Below are positions 1 through 11,772 of a stretch of DNA of 64,000 bases, piece by piece; position 1 is the stretch's first letter, and the number at the start of each line of letters is the position of its first letter. The position numbers were made by a program, and so were the translations under genes. Origin of the DNA: Rhynchonema sp. JSB1_4 (taxonomy: Eukaryota; Nematoda; Chromadorea; Monhysterida; Xyalidae). Location: contig JASAMV010000703.1 in NCBI GenBank assembly GCA_030248065.1, forward strand, positions 1 through 64,000, in the 5' to 3' direction. Below the pieces are notes generated by a model, which did not search any database, was not told the DNA's origin, and saw nothing but the letters and a program-made list of their open reading frames with translations.

Positions 1-115
1 AAATGATGTGGTCTGCTCTTTATGTTCCTGCTTTGGATCTGCTCACTCTGGGCAACAATATGCATCTGCTAATAGATATAAACTCAGTTGAATTAACTTT
101 AATTCTTACATTATG

Positions 116-310
116 CTGAAACCGTGAAACCGTGAAACCGTGTCATTGTGAAGACACAATTTTAAAACCGTGAAACCGTGAAACCGTAAAACCGTGAAAT
201 CGGATTTCATTGTGAAGACGCCAACGAAGCAAACCGTGAAACCGTGAAACCGTGAAACCGTAAAACCGTGAAACCGTGAAACCGTAAAACCGTGAAACCG
301 TGTCATTGTG
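116..310. repeat. 9-bp tandem repeat (AAACCGTGA)n
   Basis: A head-to-tail array of the nonamer AAACCGTGA with occasional AAACCGTAA variants. It is interrupted twice by the same 12-14 base spacer containing GTCATTGTGAAGACG, so the array has a longer block structure. Nine is a multiple of three, so all frames stay open and one minus-strand reading gives a spurious repeat peptide (RFHGFTV units). I do not regard that as a gene. Confidence 0.9.
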
Positions 311-400
311 AAGACGGCCTTAGGCTTACGCTCACGTTTAGGCATATATGTTGGCTTCAGTCTTGGCTCAGGCTTAAACTTAGACTTAGGCCTAGGCTGA
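311..400. repeat. Degenerate TTAGGC-like hexamer tract
   Basis: A region with loose 6-base periodicity made of variants of GGCTTA/TTAGGC (CTTAGG, CTTACG, TTTAGG, GGCTTA, CTTAGACTTAGG). TTAGGC is the telomere hexamer of nematodes; this tract is internal and degraded, so an interstitial telomere-like repeat is an inference. A second, better tract lies near 6.9 kb. Confidence 0.5.
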
Positions 401-507
401 ATACACGCCGGTCACATACAACATGCATAATGAGTCTATTCCTGGGAAACGGCCCTGGGGGAAAACTCATTACGGGGATTCCGTTTAATCCGTTTTATTT
501 TCAAAGA

Positions 508-580
508 AATAATGAGTCTTCCCGCCAGAGCCTCTGCAGGATAAACTGATTACAATAGTAATGAGTCTTCCATCAACCCA
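508..580. repeat. Dispersed repeat, copy 1
   Basis: The stretch containing GAGCCTCTGCAGG, CTGATTACAATAGTAATGAG and TCTTCCATCAACC recurs at about 23846-23912 with a few changes (GTGTACTGATTACCATGGTA). Both copies adjoin other repeats. The class of element is unknown. Confidence 0.6.
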
Positions 581-636
581 AACGTCGTCATACGAAGCAA
601 TCAATGGAAGGACCATTGCCAAATAAAAGAAAAATA

Positions 637-2062
637 TTGAGAAAGTGTGCATTTTGCGTTTCCGTTCCATACTTAAGACATCGAGACGATTGAGAAAGTG
701 TGCATTTTGCGTTTCCGTTCCGTACTTAAGACGTCGAAACGATTGAGAAAGTGTGCATTTTGCGTTTCCGTTCCATACTTAAGACGTCGAAACGGTTGAG
801 AAAGCGTGCATTTTGCGTTTCCGTTCCATACTTAAGACGTCGAAACGATTGAGAAAGCGTGCATTTTGCGTTTCCGTTCCGTACTTAAGACGTCGAAACG
901 ATTGAGAAAGCGTGCATTTTGCGTTTCCGTTCCATACTTAAGACGTCGGAACGATTGAGAAAGTGTGCATTTTGCGTTTCCGTTCCGTACTTAAGACGTC
1001 GAAACGATTGAGAAAGTGTGCATTTTGCGTTTCCGTTCCATACTTAAGACGTCGAAACGGTTGAGAAAGCGTGCATTTTGCGTTTCCGTTTCATACTTAA
1101 GACGTCGAAACGATTGAGAAAGCGTGCATTTTGCGTTTCCGTTCCGTACTTAAGACGTCGAAACGATTGAGAAAGTGTGCATTTTGCGTTTCCGTTCCAT
1201 ACTTAAGACGTCGAAACGATTGAGAAAGCGTGCATTTTGCGTTTCCGTTCCATACTTAAGACGTCGAAACGATTGAGAAAGTGTGCATTTTGCGTTTCCG
1301 TTCCGTACTTAAGACGTCGAAACGATTGAGAAAGTGTGCATTTTGCGTTTCCGTTCCATACTTAAGACGTCGAAACGATTGAGAAAGCGTGCATTTTGCG
1401 TTTCCGTTCCATACTTAAGACGTCGAAACGATTGAGAAAGTGTGCATTTTGCGTTTCCGTTCCGTACTTAAGACGTCGAAACGATTGAGAAAGTGTGCAT
1501 TTTGCGTTTCCGTTCCGTACTTAAGACGGCGAAACGATTGAGAAAGTGTGCATTTTGCGTTTCCGTTCCGTACTTAAGACGTCGAAACGATTGAGAAAGT
1601 GTGCATTTTACGTTCCGTTCCGTACTTAAGACGTCGAAACGATTGAGAAAGCGTGCATTTTGCGTTTCCGTTCCGTACTTAAGACGTCGAAACGATTGAG
1701 AAAGTGTGCATTTTGCGTTTCCGTTCCGTACTTAAGACGTCCAAACGATTGAGAAAGCGTGCATTCTGCGTTTCCGTTCCGTACTTAAGACGTCGAAACG
1801 ACTGAGAAAGTGTGCATTTTGCGTTTCCGTTCCGTACTTAAGACGTCGAAACGATTGAGAAAGTGTGCATTTTGCGTTTCCGTTCCGTACTTAAGACGGC
1901 GAAACGATTGAGAAAGTGTGCATTTTGCGTTTCCGTTCCGTACTTAAGACGTCGAAACGATTGAGAAAGTGTGCATTTTGCGTTTCCGTTCCGTACTTAA
2001 GACGTCGAAACGATTGAGAAGGTGTGCATTCTGCGTATCCGTTCCATACCTAAGCGCCGACT
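637..2062. repeat. 53-bp satellite array, about 27 copies
   Basis: A tandem array with a period of 53 bp; each unit contains TTGAGAAAGTGTGCATTTTG, CGTTTCCGTTCC and ACTTAAGACGTCG. About 26 periods separate the first and last TTGAGAA. Units differ at two diagnostic sites (GTG or GCG before CAT; CCATAC or CCGTAC), which splits the array into a left half with a three-unit pattern and a right half that is almost homogeneous. One unit has a 1-bp deletion. A degenerate half unit lies outside the array at about 2264-2290. It has no spacers and no CRISPR character. Confidence 0.95.
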
Positions 2063-2373
2063 CATAAAACAAACTGGCTCAAAGGGTTCTACAATTCTGC
2101 AAAGATTGGTCTAATGTTGATGACGGTGATTGATTTTGATATTTATTAGAGGATTAGTTTGATTGCGTGTTTATTATTATTTTTGATATTACTGTAATAT
2201 GTAACATGTTGATTCTTTTAATGTGATTTTCTGTTTTTTGTTTGACTTCTCCATTAGATCCGAAGATTCCGTTCAATACTTAAGATGGCGAAACTTAGCT
2301 TCGCCTTTATGTTTTGGACAACAACCTTTACAACAATGGTCAAATTTAATCTCAACGACGTATTTTCAAGGCA

Positions 2374-2544
2374 TCAGACTTGACCTAGGACCAGGAGTAT
2401 CGCCCATCGCTTTAGTCCATCCAAAAGCTCATGGCACTTTTGTTCAGGAGGTTCAGGTTCCGTAGTAAAAAAACTGTTCCTCCGCAAAGCAATGTTAGAG
2501 AAAGCGGCGCACAAAAATAAAATAAAAACCAATTTCACTTTCAT
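2374..2544 (-). CDS. Possible small secreted peptide (weak)
   Basis: A 56-codon minus-strand reading frame starts with an ATG followed by a signal-peptide-like stretch (MKVKLVFILFLCAAFS), then an acidic Pro/Glu segment, one cysteine and a Lys-Arg site before a hydrophobic end. No homologue is recognised, no splice sites or polyadenylation signal are evident, and it sits beside satellite debris. It may be chance. Confidence 0.15.
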   Translation of the reverse strand: MKVKLVFILFLCAAFSNIALRRNSFFTTEPEPPEQKCHELLDGLKRWAILLVLGQV

Positions 2545-2599
2545 TTCCTTTTCGTATAGGCCAAGCGGAACCGGAACAGCACTGGCTCCTACCAAGCTT

Positions 2600-3510
2600 T
2601 TCAGCTGAAAAAAGTGTCATGAGCATCAGCTATACATGCGATGCAAGTTTCGACACACAAAAAACGAACCGGATTTTCGAAAAAAACATGGTTGAAGAAA
2701 TGCTGTGCTTTCACTGAATATTCATCACAATTATTGATCAAACGAAAGGCAACACCCGAAAAGATGAAGTATGGTATAAGACACAAAATATATTTTAATA
2801 CAAGGCAACACAGGATAAACCGGTATTCAATTTATGAGCCAAATATCAAAAATGATTAATTGCGAATTCCACACGGATTTTCTTAGCATTCACTTATGTT
2901 GTTATATAGTTTTTCTGCTTCATCATCCTTCCAAATGGCTAGTGAGGCTTAGGCATGGACAATGTATGAACTAAGATCCTGATTCTGTTGTCAACTCTAC
3001 CTGTATTTCGTACAAACGCAGCAGGATGTTTGTTGGAGTCAACTCATTTGTCGCATTATCAAAGTGTGTTACAATCGCCTTGTGTTCATTTCTTCGCGCT
3101 CAATCGTCGCGCCGTATAGCAATACCTAATTTGCGCGCATGTGCCGTGTACCAGACACCCCGCGTTTGCACGAAACACAGGCAGTCGCGTTGAGAACAAC
3201 AGAATTAGCCTGATTTGAACAGCAGTTCACTGTAAAACACGCAAAACGCGCACACGAGTTCATTGCGAATGACCAGCCGAAATGCTTTTAGGGTACCATA
3301 CAGCGCTTATCAGAAAGATGTTCGTGAAACTCGATCAAAAATACAAATATACATCCGAAAAAGAATATAGACAAAAAAATAACACACATAAAGAAAATAA
3401 GTTCAGATTATTGGAACCGAGCGTAAAAGTAAACGGGATAGTGGCCGGTGATGGGTCTAGAGATTACCGATATAATTGTTCTTCAGGACACCATTCCCGT
3501 ACATGCATGC
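2600..3510. other. Non-coding stretch, nothing recognised
   Basis: No exon with supported splice sites, RNA gene or inverted repeat was found here. The short reading frames in this AT-rich stretch have no recognisable features. Confidence 0.5.
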
Positions 3511-3511
3511 A

Positions 3512-3611
3512 TTAGGCCGCGATTAGATAAACGCCGAATGGCAAATTTCTGCATTCCGCATTTATCTGCTCACCAATTTCCGCATTCCGCATTTATCTAA
3601 TCGCAGCCTAA
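3512..3611. mobile_element. 100-bp MITE with 20-bp terminal inverted repeats
   Basis: The left end TTAGGCCGCGATTAGATAAA is matched by the reverse complement of the right end (TTTATCTAATCGCAGCCTAA) with one mismatch. The interior holds two copies of CATTCCGCATTTATCT. It is too short to code for anything, so it is a miniature inverted-repeat element or a fold-back repeat. A target-site duplication cannot be settled (TTA/TAA flanks). Confidence 0.7.
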
Positions 3612-3916
3612 ACAGCCTGTTTTTGTGCTTATACGCATGGCGCCAAAAGTCCACATGAATAAAAATACAACAAACAGAAAAATACCAAATAAATGCAAAT
3701 GTGTATACAGTACGTAGTCCATCCATCCGCTCATGAGACGCCGATCTGCAGTGTCACCACGTATCCCGCGAATTATGATTGCCGATTTACTGAATTATCT
3801 CGAAAATATGCAGTCGCTATCGAGAAATTTCGAAACACAAAGAACAGGCGTCTCATGAACGGACGGATGGACCATGCACCACCGCAATCACAGGCACTCG
3901 CGCGCATCAACAATAA

Positions 3917-6900
3917 TCAACCTTGACTGCTTGCGTTCGAACTCAACGACACCGTACGTCGTCGCCTGAGACGAGCGGGTGCTGGTGTGATGGCGATTTG
4001 GAAGAGAATCATGCGACGCACCAACGCTGGCACCGGCAGACGGTCAGTCTTGGATGGGGTGATCGGATGGAGCGCGCGACGCACTTGCAGCCGACACAGG
4101 TGCTGTAATGATGATGAAAAACATGGGGTCGTCACATCATGTCGTCATACATATTTTGTCGTGGGACAAGCTGGTATACTATAATGCATGAGCCCGCAAA
4201 TGAGCGCGAAAATAGTACGCGTGTGGCTTGACGACAGAATCTGACGACACTGCTACCAAGCCATAAGGTTAGAACAAGTCGGAACTGTGTTCGTTTGCTT
4301 CACTAAACGAGGATTCGTTGTACAGTACAGACTGTACATACACGTGAATTGCGACAACACCAGTTCGCCCGATCAAAAAGCAAAACGGCGTTCAACCGTG
4401 TCAAATAAAATGCAGTCAAGACCAAGGACCCATACCTGCAAAGTCGGCGGATTGGTGGCGCGTGCGATCAACTCCTCCTTCTCCTCGTCCGGCAGTTCCA
4501 ACCGTCTGATCGCCGACGTGTCAATCTGTTGCGCACAATCAACGAACAAATCGTATAAATCGGTGTAGTTGCGATAGAGTTTCGGTAGATTCCTGGCCTG
4601 ACCCCGGGGGTCGATTGCTGGTGAACGTAGCACGATCTGGGCGTGATGTGACAGCATGGTCAGGACAACCTGCAATTGCACAAATGGTATCGAGTATTAT
4701 TTTTGTGTCGAGGATCAACATTAAATGCTAAAGCTAAATTTTAGCTCGAACTGGTATGCGCAAGCCATGCCGAGAAACCATAAACTGTTTTTCAACCGAG
4801 CATAAAAAGTCCGTGTGTATGTATTTTTATGGGCCACGAACGCCGTTCGCACTGACGATAATCTGATGCACCGCAAGTCTGTGGAAACAGGTCGAGAACC
4901 AAACATATTGAAAGTTTGGCCAGCGTGTAAGTTGTTCCCTGCATGTCTCTGTGGTGAACGGTTTTTTACGCTGGTCAAAATTCGTGCTTAAAGTCAAACG
5001 GTGAACCTCTTCATCCAATTCATCCTGCGTTCGAATGTACTCGGCCAACGGTGACTTGACATTGCCGCCCTCGGAGAAGAAGGGTGAATGATTCACGTTG
5101 CCACCTGCATTTATGAAACATCATGCAATGCCGTGCCTTTTAATTTCAACTGGCCTACATGTGTGACTATCTGACAACACTCTCGAAACCGGATCGAAAT
5201 CACACTGGTCAGTAAATCTCAAAATGTCATTAACATAAAAACCATTCCGTGACCAAGGCCAAACCGATCGTGCCAGGACTAATTTGATAAAGGATTGAAG
5301 ATCACTTTGCGCTGTACTGAGCACAAATGGAGCGTAAAAACGACCCTGATTCACAAAGGTAACGAACACACAACTCTAAACGCACCTTTATCCAGCAACA
5401 GATTGAGTATGAGCCTGAAGTTCTGCAGCCGTGAGCACGCGACCAGATGCATGGGTGAGCCGATGTAGGTGTGCACTCGATTTGGGTCCGCTCCGTGCTC
5501 CAACAATAAACGCACCAACTCGGGTTGGTCCTTCAGCACTGCGAGGTCGAGCGGCGCTGGGCGATTATATGTCTCCGGCATGTTCACCCAGGAACCGTGC
5601 TGGAACGGACGGGGCCTTTGATTGGCTGATGTTTATGTGCAGTTACATGAATTAAACCCAAATAGCGACATCAACCGTTGTGATTGGATCGGATCGAATC
5701 CGAATTTTGTGTCATAGGTGGTATTTGGATATTTGCTGATTTTGACCGGCATGAGAACTCTCTCAGGGCTTGGGTTAGAGAGATGTCGGGTGTCGGCTGT
5801 CGGGTGTCGGGTGCCAAAAAAGTGTAGGTGTCGGGTGTCGGGTTTTTTTGGGACCCGACACCCGACAGCCGACACCCGACACTTACAGTTCAAAATATCA
5901 GTTTTGCTGAGAGAAGAATTTTGAGAAAAAATTTTCTTCGAACCAAATGTTTCCGAAGACGCAAAATGTGATATTTTGGTGTTTATTTCGTGTGAAAATA
6001 CTTGGGATCAGTAACTTGAGCCAAAAATTACACTAATGATGCAAATGAGCGAAAATTTGCATGTTTGTGGTACAAAAACAGGTGTCGGGTGTCGGGTTTT
6101 TTCAAAAAGTAGATGTCAGGTGTCGGGTTTTTTGCAACTGTCGGGTGTCGGCTTTTTTTCTCAGATGTGGGGTGTCGGGTACATACTTCCAGATGTCGGG
6201 TGTCGGGTACCCCCCCCCCCCCCCGACCTCTAACCCTACTCAGGGCCATAATATACACCTTTTACGACGGTCAAAATTAGTGACACCGGCACCAGTAAAT
6301 AAACATCAATATCCTAACATCATAAATAAACAAATACATGACCGAACTACATGTAGAGCCGATGCAATCCGAGCACCAAGTCTTATTCCGATTTTGTGAA
6401 AAAATAACTACTACATACATACGTTAAGAAATACGATTAGGTAGACAGCAACCTCGTTTTAGTGGTGTTTCATCGAAAACTGCCCGTCACTCACCCTGAT
6501 CATGTAGCGGACCATTGTCACCGACCCACTGAGTATGGCGTAATGCAACGGTGTGCGCAGATCTTGTTTCTCCAAGGCGTACGCGTTGACCATTGCACCG
6601 TGCCGCAACAGCAGATGCACCGTCGCCATTGCTTTATCACCCTGATGAGCACAATAATGTATAATAAAGTCCTAGAATTTTAGTAGCGTATCTCTCCCCG
6701 CGGCTTGGGGGCTGACGTGTTGCGACTAGCGTCTTGATTTTAAGTGAACTAGGCTATTGTCGTGGGTATTCATCGCGAATCAGCCCATCTCTGTGAAGCA
6801 TGTTGGGAAGAGCTTGGACAGTTTGCCTTGAGAGAAAAAGATCACATTTTCGATTTCACGATGAAGCCACGTGGACGCGTTAGCTCGGGGTTTGGCCTAA

Positions 6901-9127
6901 ATCTAAGCCTAAGCCTAATAGCAAGCCTAAGCCTACGCCTAAGCATGAGAAAAACGGAAGGCAATTTTGAAACTGTCCAAGCTTTCCCAAAATGCACGTC
7001 TGAACGCGCCCCCCTCTCCGGGTTCATACCCGGCCAGTTCAGACCTGACTGGAGCCTAAGCCTACAAATGGGTCAAACATTCTGGTCCTAAATCGACGGG
7101 GCCTGAAAAGCTCAGGCCTGAACTTCCGGGCTTGAAAGGTTGCGCAATAATTTGATCCCAGAAAAAACTCATTGAGCTGAGCGGTTGCAGTGGTCAGACT
7201 CCATGTTACGGTAGGCGTGGGCTTGAGCTGCTGCAGCTGTGATATGTCTGGGACACCGACGTGAACCATCGAAAACCAACTGTCACCCCTCGTTCACTGA
7301 GTTCCTCACCTTCATACAAGCCTTCATCAGCGGTGTCAGACCCTCGCGGCTGTAACAGTTCGGATCGGCGCCGTGTTTGAGCAACAGCTTGATGAACAGA
7401 ATGTCCGTTATCGGCAATAAGGTGATCTCTGGTCCGTAGAAGTACCTCGTATTCGCACATGCACCCGCGTTCAGCAATAACTGCGCGCAGTCAAAATGTC
7501 CGTTTTTGACAGCCAGTCGAAGCGGGTCATCACACGTGTAGTCTTGGACGGCGTCTCTCTGCTGTTTGGGACCGTAGAAATTCACGCAGGCGCCCTGCTC
7601 CAGTAGCAGTTTGGTCACTTCTGCAATAGTTTAACGGGCATCGATTTGTGATGTGCGTTTTTATATCGAAATTTACCATAATTGCACATGATTTTAGAAT
7701 ATTGGTGCAGTGCATATAAGTGCAACATGCACTTTTATGTAGGACAGTGCCCAGTTATGATGCAGCAGCTTTCACGCTCTGACAACAATAGACTCTTCCA
7801 GGCATGTGATTGTTCAGGTGATGTCCTCGCACTGACAATGATCGACCTAGAGTACCGCCACTGAAAACACGAAACCCAATTCATTTTTGATTCCGTGGAG
7901 GCATTTTGCATTTTGATAGGCAGAAAAGCAGCCCGTTCCCGTGCTCGAAACACACAAATGTAACCTTTTACGCTGGTCAAAATTAGTGCGTCAACCTCAT
8001 AATGAACCCATCACCACACTGACCAACGTTGCCCCTTTCGGACGCCAGATGGACAGCGGTGTACCCGACATCGTCACGTTCGTCGATCCGACTGCCGCGC
8101 AACAACAACAGCCGAACGACCTCGATGTTGTTGCCGTACACCGCGTAGTGCAATGGACGCAGACCCTGGGTGACCACGTCTTGCACCTGGGCATGTGAAA
8201 CATTATTATTAGGGGTGGTGGGAAACGTGATTGTCGCGTGGTAAGCTAAAGGCAAACTACACCAACATGAGCTCGATTTCGCAGCTGGCAGAATAGTGAA
8301 ACATTTTGACGTGGCTGCTGATTTGGGAAATAGTACACGTTGAAGAATACAAAGTGGAGCATGATGAGTTTCTCTTTCTATTCGTTTTGAAACACACCAC
8401 CTTCAAAATCGGGCTCGTGTTGGTGTAGTTTGCCTTTACGTACGCTACGTATGGTATTATACATACGTTAGCTTTTTGAATGAACAATAGATATTTTCGC
8501 GGTTCACTGTTCGGAAATTTTGAGCGCCTTAAAGGATGTTCCACAGACAGATTTTTCAATGGTCATAACAATAATTACCGGCATTAGTTAAGGTCGGTTT
8601 ATACTCTGACTGCCTGGCAGTAGCAGTCAGAAATTTGTGACTTCTCGTTCGGTCAGCTCATTAACAGAGCAAGAACAGTAGACGGCAGGCAGCAGTAAAT
8701 GGACAGAGCGGAACAGGCAATCACTACAAGCAATCACTGCCTTGCCGGGCACTTCTGCGTGGTAGTGACTTCTCCGGATTTTGACTTCTACTTCCCGGAA
8801 GTCAGAAGTACATAAATCGACCTTTAAGGTCGAAAATCTCGAATCGCTGTTGGCAACCAATAAAGTTACGTGACCAAGGCAGATCCAATTAGATCCTATC
8901 CCATCACCAAGTTCGATACCGTCATTTTATACGTAATCGAACGAAATTTCGATAATTTAAAAAGGATGATGGCTCACAGCCAATAAACAACAACTCACCG
9001 ATGCACCTTCACCCAGCAAAATACGAATTTCATCAAGCGGAGCGAATTGAACGATTTTGTCAGCCAACTGCCGTTGTAACGACTTGGGTGGTGGGCTGAC
9101 TGATGCTTCGTCGGTTGACGCAGACAT
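3917..9127 (-). CDS. Ankyrin repeat and SOCS box (ASB) protein
   Basis: Eight exons on the minus strand: 9127-8999, 8186-8024, 7620-7310, 6641-6495, 5599-5386, 5104-5007, 4669-4436, 4102-3917. They total 1482 nt, encode 493 aa, and every junction keeps frame. After a 43-residue leader come about nine ankyrin repeats (visible as PLHYAVYGNNIEVVRLLL, AVHLASERGN, LLLEHGADPN and similar). The C-terminus is a SOCS box: the BC-box TLQHLC spans the last junction (about residues 430-435) and is followed by a Cul5-box-like LPVP near 454-457 and VRRMILF. ASB proteins are substrate receptors of Elongin B/C-Cullin 5 ubiquitin ligases; the substrate is unknown. The basic tail after the box (ARLRRRRTVSLSS) is extra. 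The weakest junction is the donor at 5007 (GTTCAC), next to a repeat end. Introns carry several transposons. Which ASB it is cannot be said. Confidence 0.85.
4964..4986 (+). repeat. GCTGGTCAAAATT-type dispersed end (solo)
   Basis: A match to the recurrent sequence TTTTACGCTGGTCAAAATTA with TTCGTG at its end. It lies in the ASB intron directly after the exon ending at 5007. No partner inverted repeat is visible nearby. Confidence 0.6.
5770..6238. mobile_element. hAT-like non-autonomous element with (GTCGGGT)n arrays
   Basis: Perfect 8-bp target-site duplications CTCAGGGC flank it (5762-5769 and 6239-6246). The ends are related inverted repeats (TTGGGTTAGAGAGATGTCGG and the complement of CCCGACCTCTAACCCTA). 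Inside each end are arrays of GTCGGGT / GTCGGGTGTCGGC; at the left they form a palindrome around 5830-5855, and a run of about 14 C ends the right array. There is no transposase reading frame. It lies in an ASB intron. The 8-bp duplication indicates the hAT superfamily. Confidence 0.8.
6260..6282 (+). repeat. GGTCAAAATTAGTG-type dispersed end (solo)
   Basis: TTTTACGACGGTCAAAATTA followed by GTG, one mismatch to the dispersed consensus. In an ASB intron just beyond the hAT-like element. Confidence 0.6.
6885..6950. repeat. Interstitial (GCCTAA)n = TTAGGC tract
   Basis: Within 6890-6945 there are five or more exact GCCTAA units in register with variants (ATCTAA, GCCTAC). Read on the other strand this is TTAGGC, the nematode telomere hexamer. 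More scattered CCTAAGCCTA appears near 7052. It lies in an ASB intron, so it is internal rather than a chromosome end. Confidence 0.65.
7966..7988 (+). repeat. GCTGGTCAAAATTAGTG dispersed end (exact)
   Basis: An exact copy of the consensus TTTTACGCTGGTCAAAATTA plus GTG, inside an ASB intron 36 bp beyond the exon ending at 8024. No inverted partner found. Confidence 0.65.
8250..8435. mobile_element. 186-bp MITE family M, copy 1
   Basis: Terminal inverted repeats AGGCAAACTACACCAAC / GTTGGTGTAGTTTGCCT, extended inward by GAGCTCGATTTCG-like sequence. The interior GTGGCTGCTGATTTGGGAAA and TTTCTCTTTCTATTCGTTTT is shared with copies at 17738-17923 and 47813-47941. In intron 1 of the ASB gene. Target-site duplication unresolved. 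Confidence 0.85.
8588..8827. mobile_element. TTAA-flanked MITE (GGTCGGTTTATAC family), copy 1
   Basis: Flanked by TTAA at 8588-8591 and 8824-8827, with ends AGGTCGGTTTATAC and its degraded complement. About 240 bp, with an internal inverted repeat around the GTCAGAAATT / GACTTCTACTTCC parts. A copy in the opposite orientation lies at 54078-54315. TTAA duplication is the hallmark of piggyBac-type elements. Confidence 0.85.
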
Positions 9128-11772
9128 TATTATAAGTTGTGTGCACTGAAAACGGTCTGTATATCAATATTTCTGAATCTAAGAATCTAAGTGTATTTTT
9201 TGCACCTCTGCTTGCAACATTTGGTGTTTTCACGCAACATTAGGATGTGGCACTGCGCGCAGGTAACTTTTCGTAAACATAAAATTTGGCATGATCGTTA
9301 ACACGTTCTGACTTCTTATTGAACTTATAATTGACGAATGTAGTCAAAGCCATAAGATTTCGGGAGTTTGAAAAATCTCAACTTTGGATTTGTCTCACTA
9401 TATAATGAGGCGGTAAAAAATAACAGCCGATTCAGGATTACAGCCCAGTCAAAAATGTGGCTGAAGCAGATAGGAAGTCGCAGCAGACATTTAGTTTGTG
9501 GTTTCTGAACGCTTTCATCCCCTGTGCAGCACACACAAAGCCAAGCTGAAACGAACAGCTCAGACTGAGAGTTGTTGGTGTTGGTTTATGTGCCAGCAGA
9601 GCATCAGGCACTTCATCTGAGCTTGACGCGAACTTTCGCAATGTTTGTTGTGCAACGCACCTTGTCTGCTCCTCTGCAGCAACTAAACAAACGCGAAACC
9701 TGAGCATTATAGTACCTACATTTGACAAAAACTATGTTTCAACACGAAATTCTCTGTTTTGTGCTTCAGCGCGTTCGTTCAGACACAATAAAATGGCGCA
9801 AAAAATACATAAGTATATAAAGCAGCAGCCCGCGAGAAAAGGTTCAAGCAGCTCTACCGTTTTCAAAGAGAAAATGGACAAACACTCAGTTTTCGTCGGT
9901 GCGCGCGTGCAAAATAGGGATATACTATTTTGCACAAAATAGACAAAGTTAAGAAGGAGGTTACAGGAACATCAGCTGCTGAAAAGGCCCCGAAAGAGGC
10001 ATAAGAGCGACAGGTGGTGTTTGTCGCTTTGGGGCTTTACACTTTTGTGCACCTTGAAGCTGAAGCGAAATGGGGAAGGGATACGTGAACCAGAGAGAGA
10101 CACCGAGCCTGGTCCATTCTCAAACGAGAAAACAAAGCAGTTACACGGTTATGCAGTCAAGACAGAGACAGCAACACAGCTATAGGACTGAAGACTTGTT
10201 TCGGACATGAATCTCAAGGGTGATGAACCAGTGCCCCCCCTCTTAAGTGACCAACCATGTTTGGAAGAACCACTCTCTTCGTAATCGTATTAACTGACGG
10301 TGTGGTTCCCTCAATAAAGTTAATGTCATGTACATCTGCCGCATCATATATGGTGAAAATCCACTCAAAAGAGGCTTGTCTGTTGTGTAAACTGAGCTTT
10401 GCTTTTCAAGAAGTGTTTAGACCGTTTGTCTGTTGCGCTTGACGCACAGAGCTTGGCACGGGTTGACTTTCACTCTTGGCCGGGTTTGTGCCTCGCCGTG
10501 GCCTGCGCAGCTAAACGTTACGTAAAATCGCGTCACTTCTCCACCCAAACACAAAAAGTGCTGCTGAAGCACCCTTGTTGACTTGTTTTCATTCGTCGCA
10601 AGCTGTGACAAACGCACGCGTAACAACACTTCAATTTGCGACCAGCGCGCCAAGTTTTCGGCTCATATTCATTATGGTCAACGCACATCATTAACGCCAA
10701 CCGTCAACTCAACTAGCCCAGCACCGTTGTACATGTATAGGTATGTGGGACCGCTTTGGTCTGCTGGTGGTTGCGTTGACGATTTATGTTGACGACAAAA
10801 CAATCAGTCCAACTTTTCCGCCCCGAAAAACAATCAGCACGAGTTGAGTCACGAGGGGTGTGGTGCCGCGCGTCCAACGAAAGATCAAGCAGGTGATGAT
10901 GGTACCAGGTTCGGTGCCGCACCACATCATAATGACCACACATTATGTATGTGCACGTGATTAGCTGCTGGCTGGACATAACAGAGAGCACGTGACGGTA
11001 AACAAGTTGTTGATCTGTCTGAGTTATGGATACCAAGTAGCTCTGGTCGAACTACGTGACACGAAGAACCACGTGACCAGGAGTCACCAGACGCATCAAT
11101 TTTGATTTCGCAATCTGTCCTGGCTGGCACCAGAAACTGCAGCCTCGAACCAAGGAATAATGAGCAAATTTGTTTATTTGTGCAGAATAGTGTTCTTGGG
11201 AACGGCACTTGAATTGGTTCCACAATTAAAACAAAATTGCAAATGGTAATCAAAAAGTTTAATACTCTTTCTCCCTGGACCCCATATAAAAATATTCAAT
11301 ACTTGCAACCTTCCTACTATCCCCAACACGGTCAGAAAGTCAAAAACTAGCCGAGGCTTCATTTTAACCTTGTTTTTCCTCACCAAAAAGTTGACTCAAT
11401 TGACTGACAGCTGACCTGTCAGTTTCTCCTCACCGAGTCGAGACATGAGCGCGGGCATAACTATCAAATCACAAAAACCAGACCAGAAAATAATGGCGAC
11501 CAAAGCAGTGATATTCCCGAAACAGGTGACAGAAAACGACTTTGCGCAACGACAAAAAATTGTAAAATAGAAAAATACACGCATCGCAAGTCACAGAAAA
11601 TTTCAATTTGTGTATGTACAAAACTAACGTCGAAGCTATCAAGCTTGGTGACCCGTGTTCAAAAACATCCAAGTACACACATCACACACTTTGGATTGGA
11701 TCTTCGATCCGATCCCCACGCTTGATATCGGCTTCGACCATCACCACCAGAATATCACGCCAGTTTCAGCAG
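9128..11772. other. Intergenic region upstream of the ASB gene
   Basis: About 2.6 kb between the ASB start codon and the stop codon of the next minus-strand gene. It should contain the ASB promoter and the 3' untranslated region of the coiled-coil gene. I see no supported exon, RNA gene or clear promoter element. Reading frames here are short and unconvincing. Confidence 0.5.

Noticed and set aside
115..345. Minus-strand repeat peptide frame (RFHGFTV units)
   Set aside because: It is only the translation of the AAACCGTGA repeat; a 9-bp period leaves frames open automatically.
637..2062. CRISPR-like array
   Set aside because: The repeats are contiguous 53-bp satellite units without spacers, in an animal genome.
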